Below are positions 44,334 to 53,772 of a DNA stretch of 64,000 nucleotides, piece by piece; positions within the stretch are counted from its first letter, which is position 1; each line of letters opens with the position of its first letter. The position numbers were made by a program, and so were the translations under genes. A model generated the notes under the pieces. It was not told the origin of the DNA and did not search any database. It saw nothing but the letters and a program-made list of their open reading frames with translations. Source of the DNA: Pseudaestuariivita rosea (GTDB lineage Bacteria > Pseudomonadota > Alphaproteobacteria > Rhodobacterales > Rhodobacteraceae); NCBI RefSeq assembly GCF_017592335.1, contig NZ_JACNMP010000008.1, positions 1-64,000 on the forward strand, given 5' to 3'.

Positions 44334-45075
44334 CACGGCGGCCCATGACCTGACCGTCGTCCCGATCCGGGGCGAAGACACAGGCATACCGATCCTGACG
44401 GCGACAAACCTGTTGCTCGACAAGGGCGATACGGCATTGCTGGATATTCCCCGCCTGCAGGTGCAAAATCATGGCCCGACCCTGATCATGGGGCCGAACG
44501 GCGCCGGCAAAAGCCTGCTGCTGCGTGTTTTGCATGGGCTAATCCGCCCGACCCGCGGTCAGGTCAGCCTGGCGGAACCCTTCGATCAGGCCATGGTGTT
44601 TCAGCGGCCCGTTCTGCTGCGTCGCTCGGTCGCCGGGAATGTGGATTTTGTTCTGAAATCCGCAGGCATCCCCCGCAGGCATCGCAAGGCGCGGGTGGCG
44701 CGGGCGCTGGCGCAGGCGGGTCTGACCGATCTGGCACGGCAGTCCGCGCGGTCCCTGTCGGGCGGCGAACAGCAAAAGCTGGCGCTGGTCTCGGCCCTGG
44801 CCCGCAAGCCCGACATCCTGTTTCTGGACGAACCGACATCAAACCTTGACCCCACCGCGACCCAATCCATTGAACAGCTGATCGCTCAGGCAAATCGTAC
44901 CGGCACCAAGGTCATCATGGTCACCCACGACGCAGGCCAAGCCAAGCGCATCGGGGGCGAGGTCATATTCATGAACAAGGGTCGCGTCATAGAACAGACG
45001 CCGATCCAACATTTTCTGCAATCCCCCAAATCCGATGCTGCCCGGCATTATCTGGCGGGCGGGTTGCTGATCTGA
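44326..45075 (+). CDS. tupC: Tungstate ABC transporter ATP-binding protein TupC
   Basis: A 249-residue ATPase with Walker A GPNGAGKS, Q-loop MVFQRPVLLRRSVAGNVDFVL, signature LSGGEQQK, Walker B ILFLDEPTSNLDP and H-loop VTHD. ATG 44326 overlaps tupB by 8 bases. An in-frame upstream extension reaches 44299 but lies inside tupB. Its ATPase would energise TupB. Confidence 0.92.
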   Translation: MRDTAAHDLTVVPIRGEDTGIPILTATNLLLDKGDTALLDIPRLQVQNHGPTLIMGPNGAGKSLLLRVLHGLIRPTRGQVSLAEPFDQAMVFQRPVLLRRSVAGNVDFVLKSAGIPRRHRKARVARALAQAGLTDLARQSARSLSGGEQQKLALVSALARKPDILFLDEPTSNLDPTATQSIEQLIAQANRTGTKVIMVTHDAGQAKRIGGEVIFMNKGRVIEQTPIQHFLQSPKSDAARHYLAGGLLI

Positions 45076-45097
45076 GACCGCCGCGGGGGAGTATGGA

Positions 45098-45925
45098 ATG
45101 CTGAAACGGATATGCGTGACACTGTGTCAGGCGGCAGTGGCCACCGGAATGATGGCGGGGCTGGCCGCGGCGGACGACAGCTTCATAATTGTGCAGTCGA
45201 CGACATCCACGCAGAATTCGGGCCTGCTGGACGCGATCCTGCCGCAATTTCAGGATAAGACGGGGATTGAGGTACGGGTCGTCGCGGTTGGTACAGGGCA
45301 GGCCATCCGCAATGCACAAAACGGCGACGGCGATGTGCTGCTGGTGCATTCCAAGCCCTCCGAAGAACAATTCGTCGCCAATGGCTGGGGCGTGCAGCGG
45401 TTCGATGTGATGTATAATGACTTTGTCATCGTCGGCCCCGCGTCAGACCCCGCGGGCGTTGCGGGCAGTGAGGACGTGGTCGACGCCCTGACCCGGATTG
45501 CCCAGGCTGGGGCTGTTTTCGCATCCCGCGGTGATGATTCAGGTACCCACAAGGCTGAGATCAGGCTCTGGGCCGCCACAGGCATCGACGTCGCCGCGCA
45601 ATCGGGCACCTGGTACCGCGAAACCGGGTCAGGCATGGGCGCCACGCTGAACACCGGCACCGGCATGGGCGCCTATATCATGACCGACCGCGCCACATGG
45701 ATTTCCTTTGGCAACAAGGGGGATCATCAGGTTCTGGTGCAGGGTGATCCGCGGATGTTCAACCAGTACGGCGTGATCCTTGTGAACCCCGAAAAGCACG
45801 ACAATATCAAAGCCGACGCCGGTCAGGCCTTTATCGACTGGCTGACCGGTGCCGAAGGCCAAGCCGCCATCGCCGCCTATCAGATCGACGGGCAGCAGTT
45901 GTTTTTCCCTAACGCGACGCGCTAA
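45098..45925 (+). CDS. tupA: Tungstate-binding periplasmic protein TupA
   Basis: A 275-residue binding protein. The signal peptide is residues 1-25 (ending GLAAADD). The TupA oxyanion motif STTSTQNSGLL (about 31-41) is present, as is SRGDDSGTHKAEIRLW, which holds the second set of ligand serines and arginine. This pattern marks the high-affinity tungstate importer rather than molybdate-specific ModA. GGGGGAG precedes the start. It ends the tupBCA operon. Confidence 0.94.
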   Translation: MLKRICVTLCQAAVATGMMAGLAAADDSFIIVQSTTSTQNSGLLDAILPQFQDKTGIEVRVVAVGTGQAIRNAQNGDGDVLLVHSKPSEEQFVANGWGVQRFDVMYNDFVIVGPASDPAGVAGSEDVVDALTRIAQAGAVFASRGDDSGTHKAEIRLWAATGIDVAAQSGTWYRETGSGMGATLNTGTGMGAYIMTDRATWISFGNKGDHQVLVQGDPRMFNQYGVILVNPEKHDNIKADAGQAFIDWLTGAEGQAAIAAYQIDGQQLFFPNATR

Positions 45926-46012
45926 GGTATCGCTCTAAAATTTGCAGCGTTATATCCACCCATCCCGCCCAGTGGGCACCCTCGAGTTCGTCGATGCCCT
46001 AATCGCGACGGA

Positions 46013-46255
46013 TCACTGCGGCACTTTGGGCGAAAAGGGCGGCAGTTGAACGGTGCCTTCAGGGGCCACGCGCAAAACGCCCTTGATATCCTGCAGCTTG
46101 GGAATTTCGCTTTCTTCGCACGATCCAAACAGCGCGCCGATGGCGGGGATACAGCGGTCGACCTCCATCCCGGCATCGGTCACACAGCGTTGAATTTCGT
46201 CAGCATCAACACCCGCCTTGGTGTCAAAGATTACCTTGATTTCGATTTTGGACAT
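46013..46255 (-). CDS. Small I9-like protein next to a subtilase
   Basis: An 80-residue protein whose layout (IEIKVIFDTKAGVDADEIQRCVTDAGMEVDRCIPAIGALFG, then KLQDIKGVLRVAPEG) resembles a free-standing subtilisin propeptide/inhibitor I9 fold: a beta-alpha-beta-beta-alpha-beta ferredoxin-like unit ending in a short tail that could enter a protease active site. It lies 10 bases after the subtilase gene on the same strand. Such proteins inhibit or help to fold partner subtilases. The assignment rests on pattern, not on a database match. Confidence 0.6.
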   Translation of the reverse strand: MSKIEIKVIFDTKAGVDADEIQRCVTDAGMEVDRCIPAIGALFGSCEESEIPKLQDIKGVLRVAPEGTVQLPPFSPKVPQ

Positions 46256-46265
46256 GGATCACCCC

Positions 46266-47465
46266 CTAACTGAGCGGCCCCGGCACCTGGACCAGCCCTG
46301 CGCCGATATCTCGTACACTATCATTTAGGGGCTGTGCCGTCTGAACCAAGCGGTCCCACAGCGCGCGGCCCCGTAAATTCGGATCGGACTGCGCCCAAAG
46401 CGCCGCGGCACCGGCCACATGCGGGCAGGCCATGCTGGTGCCCGATAGCGTCGCGTAAAGCTGCGGGGTGGGGGTCGATGAAAAGACCCCAACACCAGGC
46501 CCTGCGATATCAACCTCTCCCCCGTCGGGATTAATGCCACCGCTGGAAAACTCGGCCACCGCCAGCGCCTGATCCACGGCGGCCACGGCCATGATCGAGG
46601 GCGCGTTGGCCGGGCTGCCCACGGGCGCGATAAAGCCAAAAGCGCGCGAACTTTCGTTACCCGCGGCCGCAATGATCAGACAGCCGTTGTCCAGGGCCAT
46701 GCGGGCCAGGTCTTCGTATTCCGGGATAAATGTCTCACCCTCGCGCACAGCAGCGCCCAGGGACATCGAAATCACCTCGCACCCCTGTTCAATCGCCCAG
46801 GCCATGCCGGTCAGGATATCGCGTTCGCGCCCGCTGCCGTTGTCGCCCAGAACCTTGGCCACGTACAAATCCGCCTCGGACGCCACACCATAGCGAAAGC
46901 CGTTTCCGGTCACCGTTCCGCCCACAGCGGTGCCCGCACAATGGGTGCCATGGCCCTGACCATCCTGCACCGACTGCCCGCGCACGAAACTTTCGCTGAT
47001 GATCGTGCGGCCCTGATAATCGGGATGCTGCAGATCAAGCCCTGTGTCCAGAATGGCCACCTTGATGCCAGCACCGGTGAACGAACTGGTCCAGGCGCCC
47101 ACCGCATCGACACCCCAGGTCTTGTCGTCATCATCCTGAAAGGTATCCAGCGCAAAGAAGTAAAACTCGGGCCGGACCGACCGCACACGGTCGTCATCTT
47201 TCAGCTTAGACCGGATGTTCGAATTTTCAGATAAACCCAGGTGTTCGGAAATGAATCCGATGTTCATATGTTCCAGAATGACAGCGGCCATATCGCTGGC
47301 CTCATCGGGGAAATGCCCGCTGCGGGGAACATAGGACCGGATGTTACTGCCCGCCAGATCGGCCAGAATGCTTTGCTGTGTTTTCAGATCGACACCGGGT
47401 TGGAATGACACGACGCTGCCGCCGGTCGGGCGGGGGCGCTGAAGATCCAGTCTTTTGTTTTGCAT
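46266..47465 (-). CDS. Subtilisin-family serine protease (S8), no signal peptide
   Basis: A 399-residue S8 protease. The catalytic residues are D140 (AILDTGLD), H172 (GHGTHCAG) and S344 (SGTSMACPH), with the oxyanion asparagine N270 (AAAGN). Residues 12-100 form an I9-like N-terminal prodomain (SVVSFQPGVDLKTQQS to DDDRVRSVRPE). No signal peptide or membrane segment is seen, so it may act in the cytoplasm or leave by a non-Sec route. It is followed 10 bases later by a small I9-like gene that could hold it inactive. Confidence 0.9.
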   Translation of the reverse strand: MQNKRLDLQRPRPTGGSVVSFQPGVDLKTQQSILADLAGSNIRSYVPRSGHFPDEASDMAAVILEHMNIGFISEHLGLSENSNIRSKLKDDDRVRSVRPEFYFFALDTFQDDDDKTWGVDAVGAWTSSFTGAGIKVAILDTGLDLQHPDYQGRTIISESFVRGQSVQDGQGHGTHCAGTAVGGTVTGNGFRYGVASEADLYVAKVLGDNGSGRERDILTGMAWAIEQGCEVISMSLGAAVREGETFIPEYEDLARMALDNGCLIIAAAGNESSRAFGFIAPVGSPANAPSIMAVAAVDQALAVAEFSSGGINPDGGEVDIAGPGVGVFSSTPTPQLYATLSGTSMACPHVAGAAALWAQSDPNLRGRALWDRLVQTAQPLNDSVRDIGAGLVQVPGPLS

Positions 47466-47605
47466 GTCTGCTCCTGCGATTTATTGGGCTATAACCTGTG
47501 TGCCCCCGACCCGGATCGCAACCGGGGCGGGTATTGTCGGCTTTATTCAGCTTACTGACAGGATATCAATGCGTTGGTCTTTGCCAATGACACGCGAATG
47601 TGAGG

Positions 47606-47869
47606 TCAGGACGGCGTTTCGCCTGTCGTCGGGGTCAGGTCAGATGACAAGCACCCCTGCTGCACCTCGCGCCACATCGGCACGTTCAGGGACATCTGAC
47701 ATTGCGCCGTAAAGCTGCGCCCGTCGACTGAAAGGCACATCATCTGTCCCAGTTCCACCCGATTGCCGCCTGCATCGGTGCAATAGCAATCCGTCGTTTT
47801 GCGTCCTTCGGCCATCGCGCCGCTGATGCCGATGAACACACAGAATGTCGTCAAAAGGATCTGTCGCAT
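47606..47869 (-). CDS. Small secreted cysteine-containing protein
   Basis: An 87-residue protein (ATG at 47869). The signal peptide is MRQILLTTFCVFIGISGAMA, then a mature part with cysteines in TTDCYCTDAGGNRVELGQMMCLSVDG, QCQMS and QQGCLS. It looks like a conserved small periplasmic Rhodobacterales protein with likely disulfides. No function is known to me. A longer frame upstream overlaps the prfA start on the other strand and is less likely. Confidence 0.7.
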   Translation of the reverse strand: MRQILLTTFCVFIGISGAMAEGRKTTDCYCTDAGGNRVELGQMMCLSVDGRSFTAQCQMSLNVPMWREVQQGCLSSDLTPTTGETPS

Positions 47870-47930
47870 TTTGCCAGCATAGCACAGGATCGGGCTTGAC
47901 CAAAGTCCGACGATAGGACAGTGAAACCGG

Positions 47931-48980
47931 ATGGTTCCTTTTGAAAAACTAGAACAAATCACGCAGCGCTTTGAATATCTTGAGGCTCAGATGGCCGATG
48001 GATCGGGCGATATTGCCAAACTGGCCAAGGAATATTCCGACATGAAGCCGGTGGTCGAGGAAATCCGCGACTATCGCCAGTTGCTGGATGATATTGCCGA
48101 GGCCGAAGCGATGCTGGCCGATCCCGAAATGAAGGAACTGGCCGAGGAAGAGCTGCCGGGGCTCAAGGCCCGCCTGCCGCAGGTCGAACAATCGTTGCAA
48201 CTGGCGCTTCTGCCCAAGGATGCCGCTGATGCGCGCCCTGCGATGATCGAAATCCGCCCCGGTACAGGCGGGGACGAGGCCGCGCTGTTCGCGGGCGATC
48301 TGTTGCGGATGTATCAGCGCTATGCCGAAACCCACGGCTGGAAATTCGAGATCATCGAAGAACAGGTGACCGAACTGGGCGGCATCAAGGAAGTCACCGC
48401 CCATGTGCAGGGCGACGGCGTTTTCGCGCGGCTGAAATATGAAAGCGGCGTGCATCGGGTGCAGCGGGTGCCCACGACCGAAAGCGGCGGGCGCATTCAT
48501 ACCAGTGCCGCGACGGTGGCGGTATTGCCCGAGGCCGAAGACGTCGATATCCAGATCGACCCGCAGGACATCCGCATCGACACCATGCGCGCCAGCGGGG
48601 CCGGCGGTCAGCATGTGAACACCACCGACTCTGCCGTGCGGATCACGCATATTCCCACCGGGCTGGTTGTGACCAGTTCGGAAAAGTCCCAGCACCGCAA
48701 CCGCGAGATTGCCATGCAGGTGCTGAAAACGCGGCTTTACGATCTGGAACGGCAGCGGGTGGACAGTGAACGATCGGCGGACCGGAAAGCTCAGGTCGGG
48801 TCGGGTGATCGGTCGGAACGCATCCGCACCTATAATTTCCCCCAAGGCCGCATGACGGATCATCGCATCAACCTGACGCTTTATAAGCTGGATCAGGTAA
48901 TGCAGGGCGATCTGGATGAAATCATCGATGCCCTGACCGCCGAAGCTCAGGCCAACCAACTGGCCGAGATGGGCGCATGA
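47931..48980 (+). CDS. prfA: Peptide chain release factor 1
   Basis: Terminates translation at UAA and UAG. The 349 residues include the peptidyl-release motif GGQ in [19 protein letters not shown] and the stop-codon-reading segment around [12 protein letters not shown]. The length is typical of RF1. It overlaps prmC by 4 bases, the standard prfA-prmC pair. Confidence 0.97.
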   Translation: MVPFEKLEQITQRFEYLEAQMADGSGDIAKLAKEYSDMKPVVEEIRDYRQLLDDIAEAEAMLADPEMKELAEEELPGLKARLPQVEQSLQLALLPKDAADARPAMIEIRPGTGGDEAALFAGDLLRMYQRYAETHGWKFEIIEEQVTELGGIKEVTAHVQGDGVFARLKYESGVHRVQRVPTTESGGRIHTSAATVAVLPEAEDVDIQIDPQDIRIDTMRASGAGGQHVNTTDSAVRITHIPTGLVVTSSEKSQHRNREIAMQVLKTRLYDLERQRVDSERSADRKAQVGSGDRSERIRTYNFPQGRMTDHRINLTLYKLDQVMQGDLDEIIDALTAEAQANQLAEMGA

Positions 48981-49843
48981 CAGTGGCCGAGGCGCTGCAA
49001 TGGGGCGCCGGGCAACTGACGGAAGGCGGCATTCCAAATGCTGCAGGCGACGCGCGCTGGCTTTTGGCCGATGCCCTGGGGGTTGAGCCGATGCGGATCA
49101 CCCTGATGGCCGCCGACCCTGTGGCCGCCGAAAAACTACAGCAATTTCAGGCCCATATCGCCGCACGGCAGCAGTATCAGCCGGTGGCCCAGATCATCGG
49201 GCATCGCATGTTTTACGGCCGCCGGTTCCGCGTCACCCCCGATGTGCTGGACCCGCGCCCGGACACCGAAACCCTGATTGAGGTCGCCCTGCAGGCCGCG
49301 TTTCGGCGCGTGCTGGATCTGGGCGTTGGGTCGGGCTGCATTCTGCTGACCCTACTGGCGGAACAGCCCGATGCAACCGGGACCGGCACCGACATTTCAG
49401 ATAAAGCGCTGGCGGTTGCGCGGCAGAATATGACCGATCTGGGTCTGTCTGACCGTGCCCGCCTTGTGCAATCGGACTGGCTGACCCATATAGAAGGCGT
49501 GTTCGATCTGATCGTATCGAACCCGCCCTATATCAGTACCGCTGAGATGGCCGATCTGTCGCCCGACGTGACCGACTGGGAACCACATGTGGCCTTGACG
49601 CCCGGCGGTGACGGGTTGGACGCCTATCGGATCATCACCCGTCACGCGGCAGACTATCTGACACCGGGTGGGCGTCTGATCGTGGAAATCGGGGCAGGGC
49701 AGGGCGATGCCGTCCGCATCCTGTTTCAGAATGCAAAACTGGATGATATCGTGATTCACAGCGATCTTGATGGGCGTGATCGTGTCGTTTCGGGAAAAAT
49801 CGGGAAAAAAATATGGAAAACCAGCGAAAAGGCGCAACTTTAA
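48977..49843 (+). CDS. prmC: Release factor glutamine methyltransferase PrmC
   Basis: Methylates the glutamine of the GGQ motif in RF1 and RF2. The 288-residue protein has the SAM-binding start [16 protein letters not shown] (about 112-127) and the NPPY catalytic motif at 182-185 that holds the target glutamine. It overlaps prfA by 4 bases (ATGA). Confidence 0.96.
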   Translation: MTVAEALQWGAGQLTEGGIPNAAGDARWLLADALGVEPMRITLMAADPVAAEKLQQFQAHIAARQQYQPVAQIIGHRMFYGRRFRVTPDVLDPRPDTETLIEVALQAAFRRVLDLGVGSGCILLTLLAEQPDATGTGTDISDKALAVARQNMTDLGLSDRARLVQSDWLTHIEGVFDLIVSNPPYISTAEMADLSPDVTDWEPHVALTPGGDGLDAYRIITRHAADYLTPGGRLIVEIGAGQGDAVRILFQNAKLDDIVIHSDLDGRDRVVSGKIGKKIWKTSEKAQL

Positions 49844-50027
49844 ACAAAAAGACGCAGTTTTCGCTTGCCCCATCGAATAACCGTGATATCACCAAGAAAT
49901 CGGAACGGGTGAGGGCAACAGCGCTCCCCTCGACAACAAGCAGAAAATCGCACCTCCCGATGCTTAACCACTGATTTCGTGGTGTCGGAAAGGGCACAAG
50001 CCATACATAAGGCTGGACAGCAAGTTT

Positions 50028-50558
50028 ATGAGATCATCTAAGTCACGTTCGCGGTCGAAATCGAACCGCAGTCGGCCTACGGGCAATATTGTCAACCGTG
50101 TGTTTGACAGTTCGGGGCCCGAGGGCAAAGTACGCGGCACGCCGCAGCAGATTATTGACAAGTACAGCCAGTTGGCGCGCGATGCTCAGCTGAGCAACGA
50201 CCGCGTCGCGGCCGAAAACTTTCAGCAACACGCGGAACATTACACGCGCCTTCTGGGCGAGGCACAGCGTGAAATAGACGCACGCCGCGAACAGCAGGAA
50301 CGCGAAAATCGCGAACGCCAGGCCGAGCGTGATCGCGACCGGCCTGATCGTCAGCCCCAGGACGGCGATCCGGCACAATCCCCGCAGCCTGATCTGGTCG
50401 AAACGCCCGAAGCGCAGGAAAATGGCGGATTGGTCGAAACGCCCGAAGCTTCGGATGAAAAGATCAAGCGCCAACGCCGCCCCCGCAAACCAAAACCCGC
50501 CCCGGTCGAAACGGCAGAACAGGCCCCACCGCCCGAGGCCCCCGAGGCCGCTGAATAA
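50028..50558 (+). CDS. DUF4167 domain protein
   Basis: A 176-residue protein with a basic N-terminus (SRSRSKSNRSRPTGNIVNRVFDSSGPEGKVRGTPQQI), which is the DUF4167 signature, then a helical glutamine/arginine-rich stretch (about 70-110) and a low-complexity acidic-proline tail (110-176). DUF4167 proteins are common next to prfA-prmC in alphaproteobacteria; an RNA-binding role has been guessed from the basic start. It lies 184 bases after prmC and ends in a bidirectional terminator. The 184-base gap holds no recognisable feature. Confidence 0.85.
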   Translation: MRSSKSRSRSKSNRSRPTGNIVNRVFDSSGPEGKVRGTPQQIIDKYSQLARDAQLSNDRVAAENFQQHAEHYTRLLGEAQREIDARREQQERENRERQAERDRDRPDRQPQDGDPAQSPQPDLVETPEAQENGGLVETPEASDEKIKRQRRPRKPKPAPVETAEQAPPPEAPEAAE

Positions 50559-50565
50559 AGCAAAT

Positions 50566-50597
50566 AAAAAAGGACCAGCCAGGGCCGGTCCTTTTTT
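50566..50597. terminator. Bidirectional terminator after the DUF4167 gene and OMP gene 1
   Basis: An 11-base stem, AAAAAAGGACC with GGTCCTTTTTT (50566-50576 with 50587-50597). The A- and T-runs on both sides allow termination of the plus-strand DUF4167 gene and the minus-strand barrel gene. A near copy is at 51492-51529. Confidence 0.9.
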
Positions 50598-50609
50598 GTT
50601 TATGCCACA

Positions 50610-51209
50610 TCAGAACCGGCTGATAACACCCAGTGACAATGATCCCCCTTCATATTCGATACCATCGGGCAGTCCGTCGATATCTACAGACCCGTTGAAA
50701 TAGCTGACCTCACCCCGGAAGCTGATGTTGTTTTGCGAAACAAACTCGGCGCCGATGCCCAACTTATATCCGGTGCCGGTTTCGTCGGTGTCGATGTCGA
50801 ATAAGGGCGTGTCAACTTTGGCCTCAAAATTCGTGCTGAAGGCACCGACTTTACCGTATATCAACGTGTTGGGCGTTGTCAGTCCGCCAATGATAAGACT
50901 GATCGAACCGATTGATGTTTCATCAACAGACGCAGATATCCCCAAGGAATCAATCGAGCTTTCTGCACCAACGTTTGACAGACTGAATTCTGCTTCGCCA
51001 GCAATATACAGTCCACCGCTTAGGACGCTGTAACCGCCCAATATACCATATTGCAAACCGTCAAAGCTGATATTGGTATTTTCATCTTCCCCATAGCTGG
51101 AATAGCCACCCTGGGCACCAATATAAAGTCCCGTCCAATCCTGTGCAAATGTCATCTGCGGCAGCATGAAAGTCATTCCGGCCGCACAGATCATAATGTA
51201 ATTTTTCAT
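50610..51209 (-). CDS. Outer-membrane beta-barrel protein, paralogue 1
   Basis: A 199-residue porin-like barrel with signal peptide MKNYIMICAAGMTFMLPQMTFAQ, the opening DWTGLYIGAQGGYSSYG, alternating hydrophobic/polar strands, and the C-terminal phenylalanine of outer-membrane proteins (LGVISRF). It resembles small 8-stranded OmpA-like/OmpW-like surface barrels of alphaproteobacteria. It is a clear paralogue of the next minus-strand gene, sharing start, strand pattern and the end GGSLSLGVISRF versus GTSLSLGVISRF. Confidence 0.87.
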   Translation of the reverse strand: MKNYIMICAAGMTFMLPQMTFAQDWTGLYIGAQGGYSSYGEDENTNISFDGLQYGILGGYSVLSGGLYIAGEAEFSLSNVGAESSIDSLGISASVDETSIGSISLIIGGLTTPNTLIYGKVGAFSTNFEAKVDTPLFDIDTDETGTGYKLGIGAEFVSQNNISFRGEVSYFNGSVDIDGLPDGIEYEGGSLSLGVISRF

Positions 51210-51540
51210 TTCAGTCCCTCATTAAAGTTCACGAAAACTGGCTTAGGTGCCAATGATCGATTCAGGGAATACGGGCAGGTCAGGCTTGGCTAAGCTATTG
51301 CTTTTGAATAACATTTTGGGCCTGAGTTTAAGCATGATCTTGCGCGGCAGTCTTCAGAACGCGCGTGTTTCTGCCGGGTTGCGTTGTCGAAAAACCAGCG
51401 GTTGAGAAGACCCGGCGATGGTCGCCTAACCATCGTAGGTCAACACAATTCACCCCCGACACAGTCGAAGACGCCGCAGAGATACCGCAATAAAAAAGGA
51501 CCAGCCAGCGCCGGTCCTTTTCGTTTTTATCTGCTCGATT
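51210..51540. other. Intergenic region duplicated with the barrel genes
   Basis: 331 bases without a gene between the two barrel genes. The part upstream of paralogue 1 (about 51215-51390) is recognisably similar to the DNA upstream of paralogue 2 (about 52090-52260): both have AAAGTTCACG, GGCTTAGG, GATCTTGCGCGGC and TGCCGGGTT in the same order. This shows that the copied unit included the promoter. Confidence 0.7.
51492..51529 (-). terminator. Terminator of OMP gene 2
   Basis: A GGACC / GGTCC stem (51498-51502 with 51513-51517) flanked by AAAAAA and TTTT, near-identical to the terminator of paralogue 1. On the minus strand the A-run serves as U-tract for the barrel gene that ends at 51541. 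Confidence 0.82.
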
Positions 51541-52086
51541 TTAGAAACGTGAGATCACGCCAAGTGACAGCGATGTGCCGTCGAACTCAACATCGACATC
51601 GTCGAATTCGCCATCAAAGAACCCGACCTCGCCACGAATACTAAGGTTGTTCTGCAGCGCGAATTCACCACCGAAGGCCAGTTCATAGCCGGTTCCGGTG
51701 TCATCGAAATTGACGCCAAAAATTTCATATTCGACATCGGATCGGAAAAACCCCAGTTTGCCGTAAAGCAGGGTATTGGGGGCAATTGGGGCACCCGCAA
51801 TCAGGTTGATTGCACCGATCGAATTTTCCTCAAACTCGACGCCGCTGCCTTCGCCTTCAACGTTCGACAGGTTGAATTCGGCCTCGATAGCGCCGTAAAG
51901 CCCGCCGCTGGTGCCGCCGAAACCGGCAACAACACCGTAGGTCAGGCCATCGACATCCGTGTCGACGTCGTAGCTGTTATAGCCAAGCTGACCACCCACA
52001 TAAATGCCGTTCCAGTCTTGGGCGGATGCTGTTTGCGGCAGCATGAAAGCCAAGCCAGCGGCACAGATCATCATATTTTTTTTCAT
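51541..52086 (-). CDS. Outer-membrane beta-barrel protein, paralogue 2
   Basis: A 181-residue barrel protein from ATG 52086; the signal peptide is MKKNMMICAAGLAFMLPQTASAQ. It opens DWNGIYVGGQLGYNSYD and ends SLSLGVISRF, matching paralogue 1, with acidic loops. A longer frame upstream (52131) would put a non-secretory stretch before the signal, so it is rejected. It lies in tandem with paralogue 1 on the minus strand, each with its own promoter region and terminator. Confidence 0.87.
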   Translation of the reverse strand: MKKNMMICAAGLAFMLPQTASAQDWNGIYVGGQLGYNSYDVDTDVDGLTYGVVAGFGGTSGGLYGAIEAEFNLSNVEGEGSGVEFEENSIGAINLIAGAPIAPNTLLYGKLGFFRSDVEYEIFGVNFDDTGTGYELAFGGEFALQNNLSIRGEVGFFDGEFDDVDVEFDGTSLSLGVISRF

Positions 52087-52313
52087 TGCTATTCCCTCGC
52101 TAAAGTTCACGTCCAAAGGCTTAGGCATCAAAGATCGGCTGCGGGAACAGGGGCGGGCATGACTTGGTCAAGCTGTTGCTTTCAAATGACATTTTGGGGC
52201 AGAGTCTGGGCGTGATCTTGCGCGGCACACGCCAAAACGTGCATGTTCTTGCCGGGTTACACTTGTTTAACAACCGCGATATAGGGTCGGCATAATTCGG
52301 CCGGACTGGGGTT

Positions 52314-53597
52314 ATGATGCTGCGCATTATTCTGCTGATATCTGTTTTTGTCTGCGGGTCTGCCGCGGCGAAACCCTTGATCACCTCGTCCGAGGATACT
52401 GCGGCGCGGGCCTGTCTGGCCTATGCCGACACGCCCGACCGTTTGATCCGTCTGTGTCAGCAGGCCCTGGACGGCGGCAATCTGACCCAAAGCGAACGCG
52501 CGCAACTGATGAATACGTTAGGCGATGCGCATCTGGATCAGGGGGACCATAAAAAGGCCGAAGAGACGTATCGCAGTATTCTGGAGCAGGCTCCGTTGAA
52601 TGTCCCGGCCCTGGCGGGGCTGGGGTGGGCGCTGCGGTCGCAGGACCGGGATGAGGAGGCCTTGCAGGCCTTTCAGACCGCCTTTGACATCGACCCGCGG
52701 GATGAGGTCCTGGCCGGTCTGGGGCAGATGACCTTTGAAACCGGCGGTGATCCGGACATCGCGCTGCAGTATCTGGACGGGGCCATCGCGGTCACGCCGA
52801 ATTACGACTGGGCCATTCGGTCAAAGGGCTGGATCTATCGCGATATCGGCCGGCTTGAGGACGCCGAGCAGGCCTTTCGTCGCGCGCTGGATCTGAATGG
52901 TCTGGACGAAAACGCACTTTACGGCCTGGCGCGGGTTCTCAACGATCTGGGTCAGAACGACGAGGCGCTGCTGATGATCAACGAGGCCGTAGCACTTGAT
53001 CCCGACTATGCCTGGTATTACGCCCAACGCAGCGCCATTCTGCGGAACCTGGGGCGGAATGCGCAGGCGGTTGTCGATGCGGACAAAACGATAGAGCTGC
53101 TGCCGGGCGACAGTGAGGGCTATGTCCAGAAATCGCGCGCGCTGATCGGTCTGGCGCGCCGGGGTGACGCGCTGGACGCTTTGAAAGGGGTCAAAGTCCA
53201 CGCCCGCGACAGTTATTTCTATTACTGGTACTCGGACGTTCTGGCGCGTGATCTGCAATATGACAAGGCGCTGCTTATGATCGACAACAGCATCGAACTG
53301 GCCCCCGAAGATCATTGGGGCCACATCCAGAAAGCCTTTATTGCCTTGCAACTGGAAAACTATGATCTGGCCCTGGTGCACGGCGCCGAAGCTGCAAGAC
53401 TGGATGGGACCAACGCCTATGGCTTTTTCTATACCGCAACGGCGCTGGTGTATCTGGACAGGCTGGACGAGGCCTATGTGCAACTTGATCTGGCCGTCGC
53501 GGCGGATCTGGACGAAGATCGCATCGGCGATTTCGCACAGGATCTGATCGCGGCGGGTTATCTGCGCGATGCAATTCTGCTGCGGTTGAAATATTGA
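52314..53597 (+). CDS. Secreted tetratricopeptide-repeat protein
   Basis: A 427-residue protein with an N-terminal signal peptide (about 1-19, MMLRIILLISVFVCGSAAA) and eight or more TPR units from about residue 60 to 400 (for example ALAGLGWALRSQDRDEEALQAFQTAFDIDP and ALYGLARVLNDLGQNDEALLMINEAVALDP). TPRs form a superhelical scaffold for protein binding; it should be periplasmic. The start may be the second ATG at 52317. No partner is suggested by its neighbours, which are the divergent barrel gene and tRNA-Trp. Confidence 0.88.
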   Translation: MMLRIILLISVFVCGSAAAKPLITSSEDTAARACLAYADTPDRLIRLCQQALDGGNLTQSERAQLMNTLGDAHLDQGDHKKAEETYRSILEQAPLNVPALAGLGWALRSQDRDEEALQAFQTAFDIDPRDEVLAGLGQMTFETGGDPDIALQYLDGAIAVTPNYDWAIRSKGWIYRDIGRLEDAEQAFRRALDLNGLDENALYGLARVLNDLGQNDEALLMINEAVALDPDYAWYYAQRSAILRNLGRNAQAVVDADKTIELLPGDSEGYVQKSRALIGLARRGDALDALKGVKVHARDSYFYYWYSDVLARDLQYDKALLMIDNSIELAPEDHWGHIQKAFIALQLENYDLALVHGAEAARLDGTNAYGFFYTATALVYLDRLDEAYVQLDLAVAADLDEDRIGDFAQDLIAAGYLRDAILLRLKY

Positions 53598-53671
53598 TGG
53601 GTTTTTGTGATCTTTCATCGCGACGGGGCTTGATTAACGGCACAAGCTGCCGTAACTGGTCGCTCTGACGT

Positions 53672-53747
53672 AGGGGTTTAGCTCAGTTGGTAGAGCATCG
53701 GTCTCCAAAACCGAGGGTCGTGGGTTCGAGTCCCTCAGCCCCTGCCA
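53672..53747 (+). tRNA. tRNA-Trp (anticodon CCA)
   Basis: A complete 76-base tRNA including an encoded CCA. The acceptor stem AGGGGTT pairs with AGCCCCT (one G-T), the D arm GCTC with GAGC, the anticodon stem TCGGT with ACCGA around CTCCAAA (anticodon CCA at 53705-53707), and the T arm has GTTCGAGTC. Trp tRNA ahead of secE-nusG is a common bacterial order; here one gene lies between them. Confidence 0.98.
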
Positions 53748-53772
53748 AATCTCAGAACAGGCTGTTTTGCAG

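Noticed and set aside
53730-53760. tRNA-Trp 3' end as an integration (att) site
   Set aside because: No second copy of the tRNA 3' end and no integrase gene could be found downstream.
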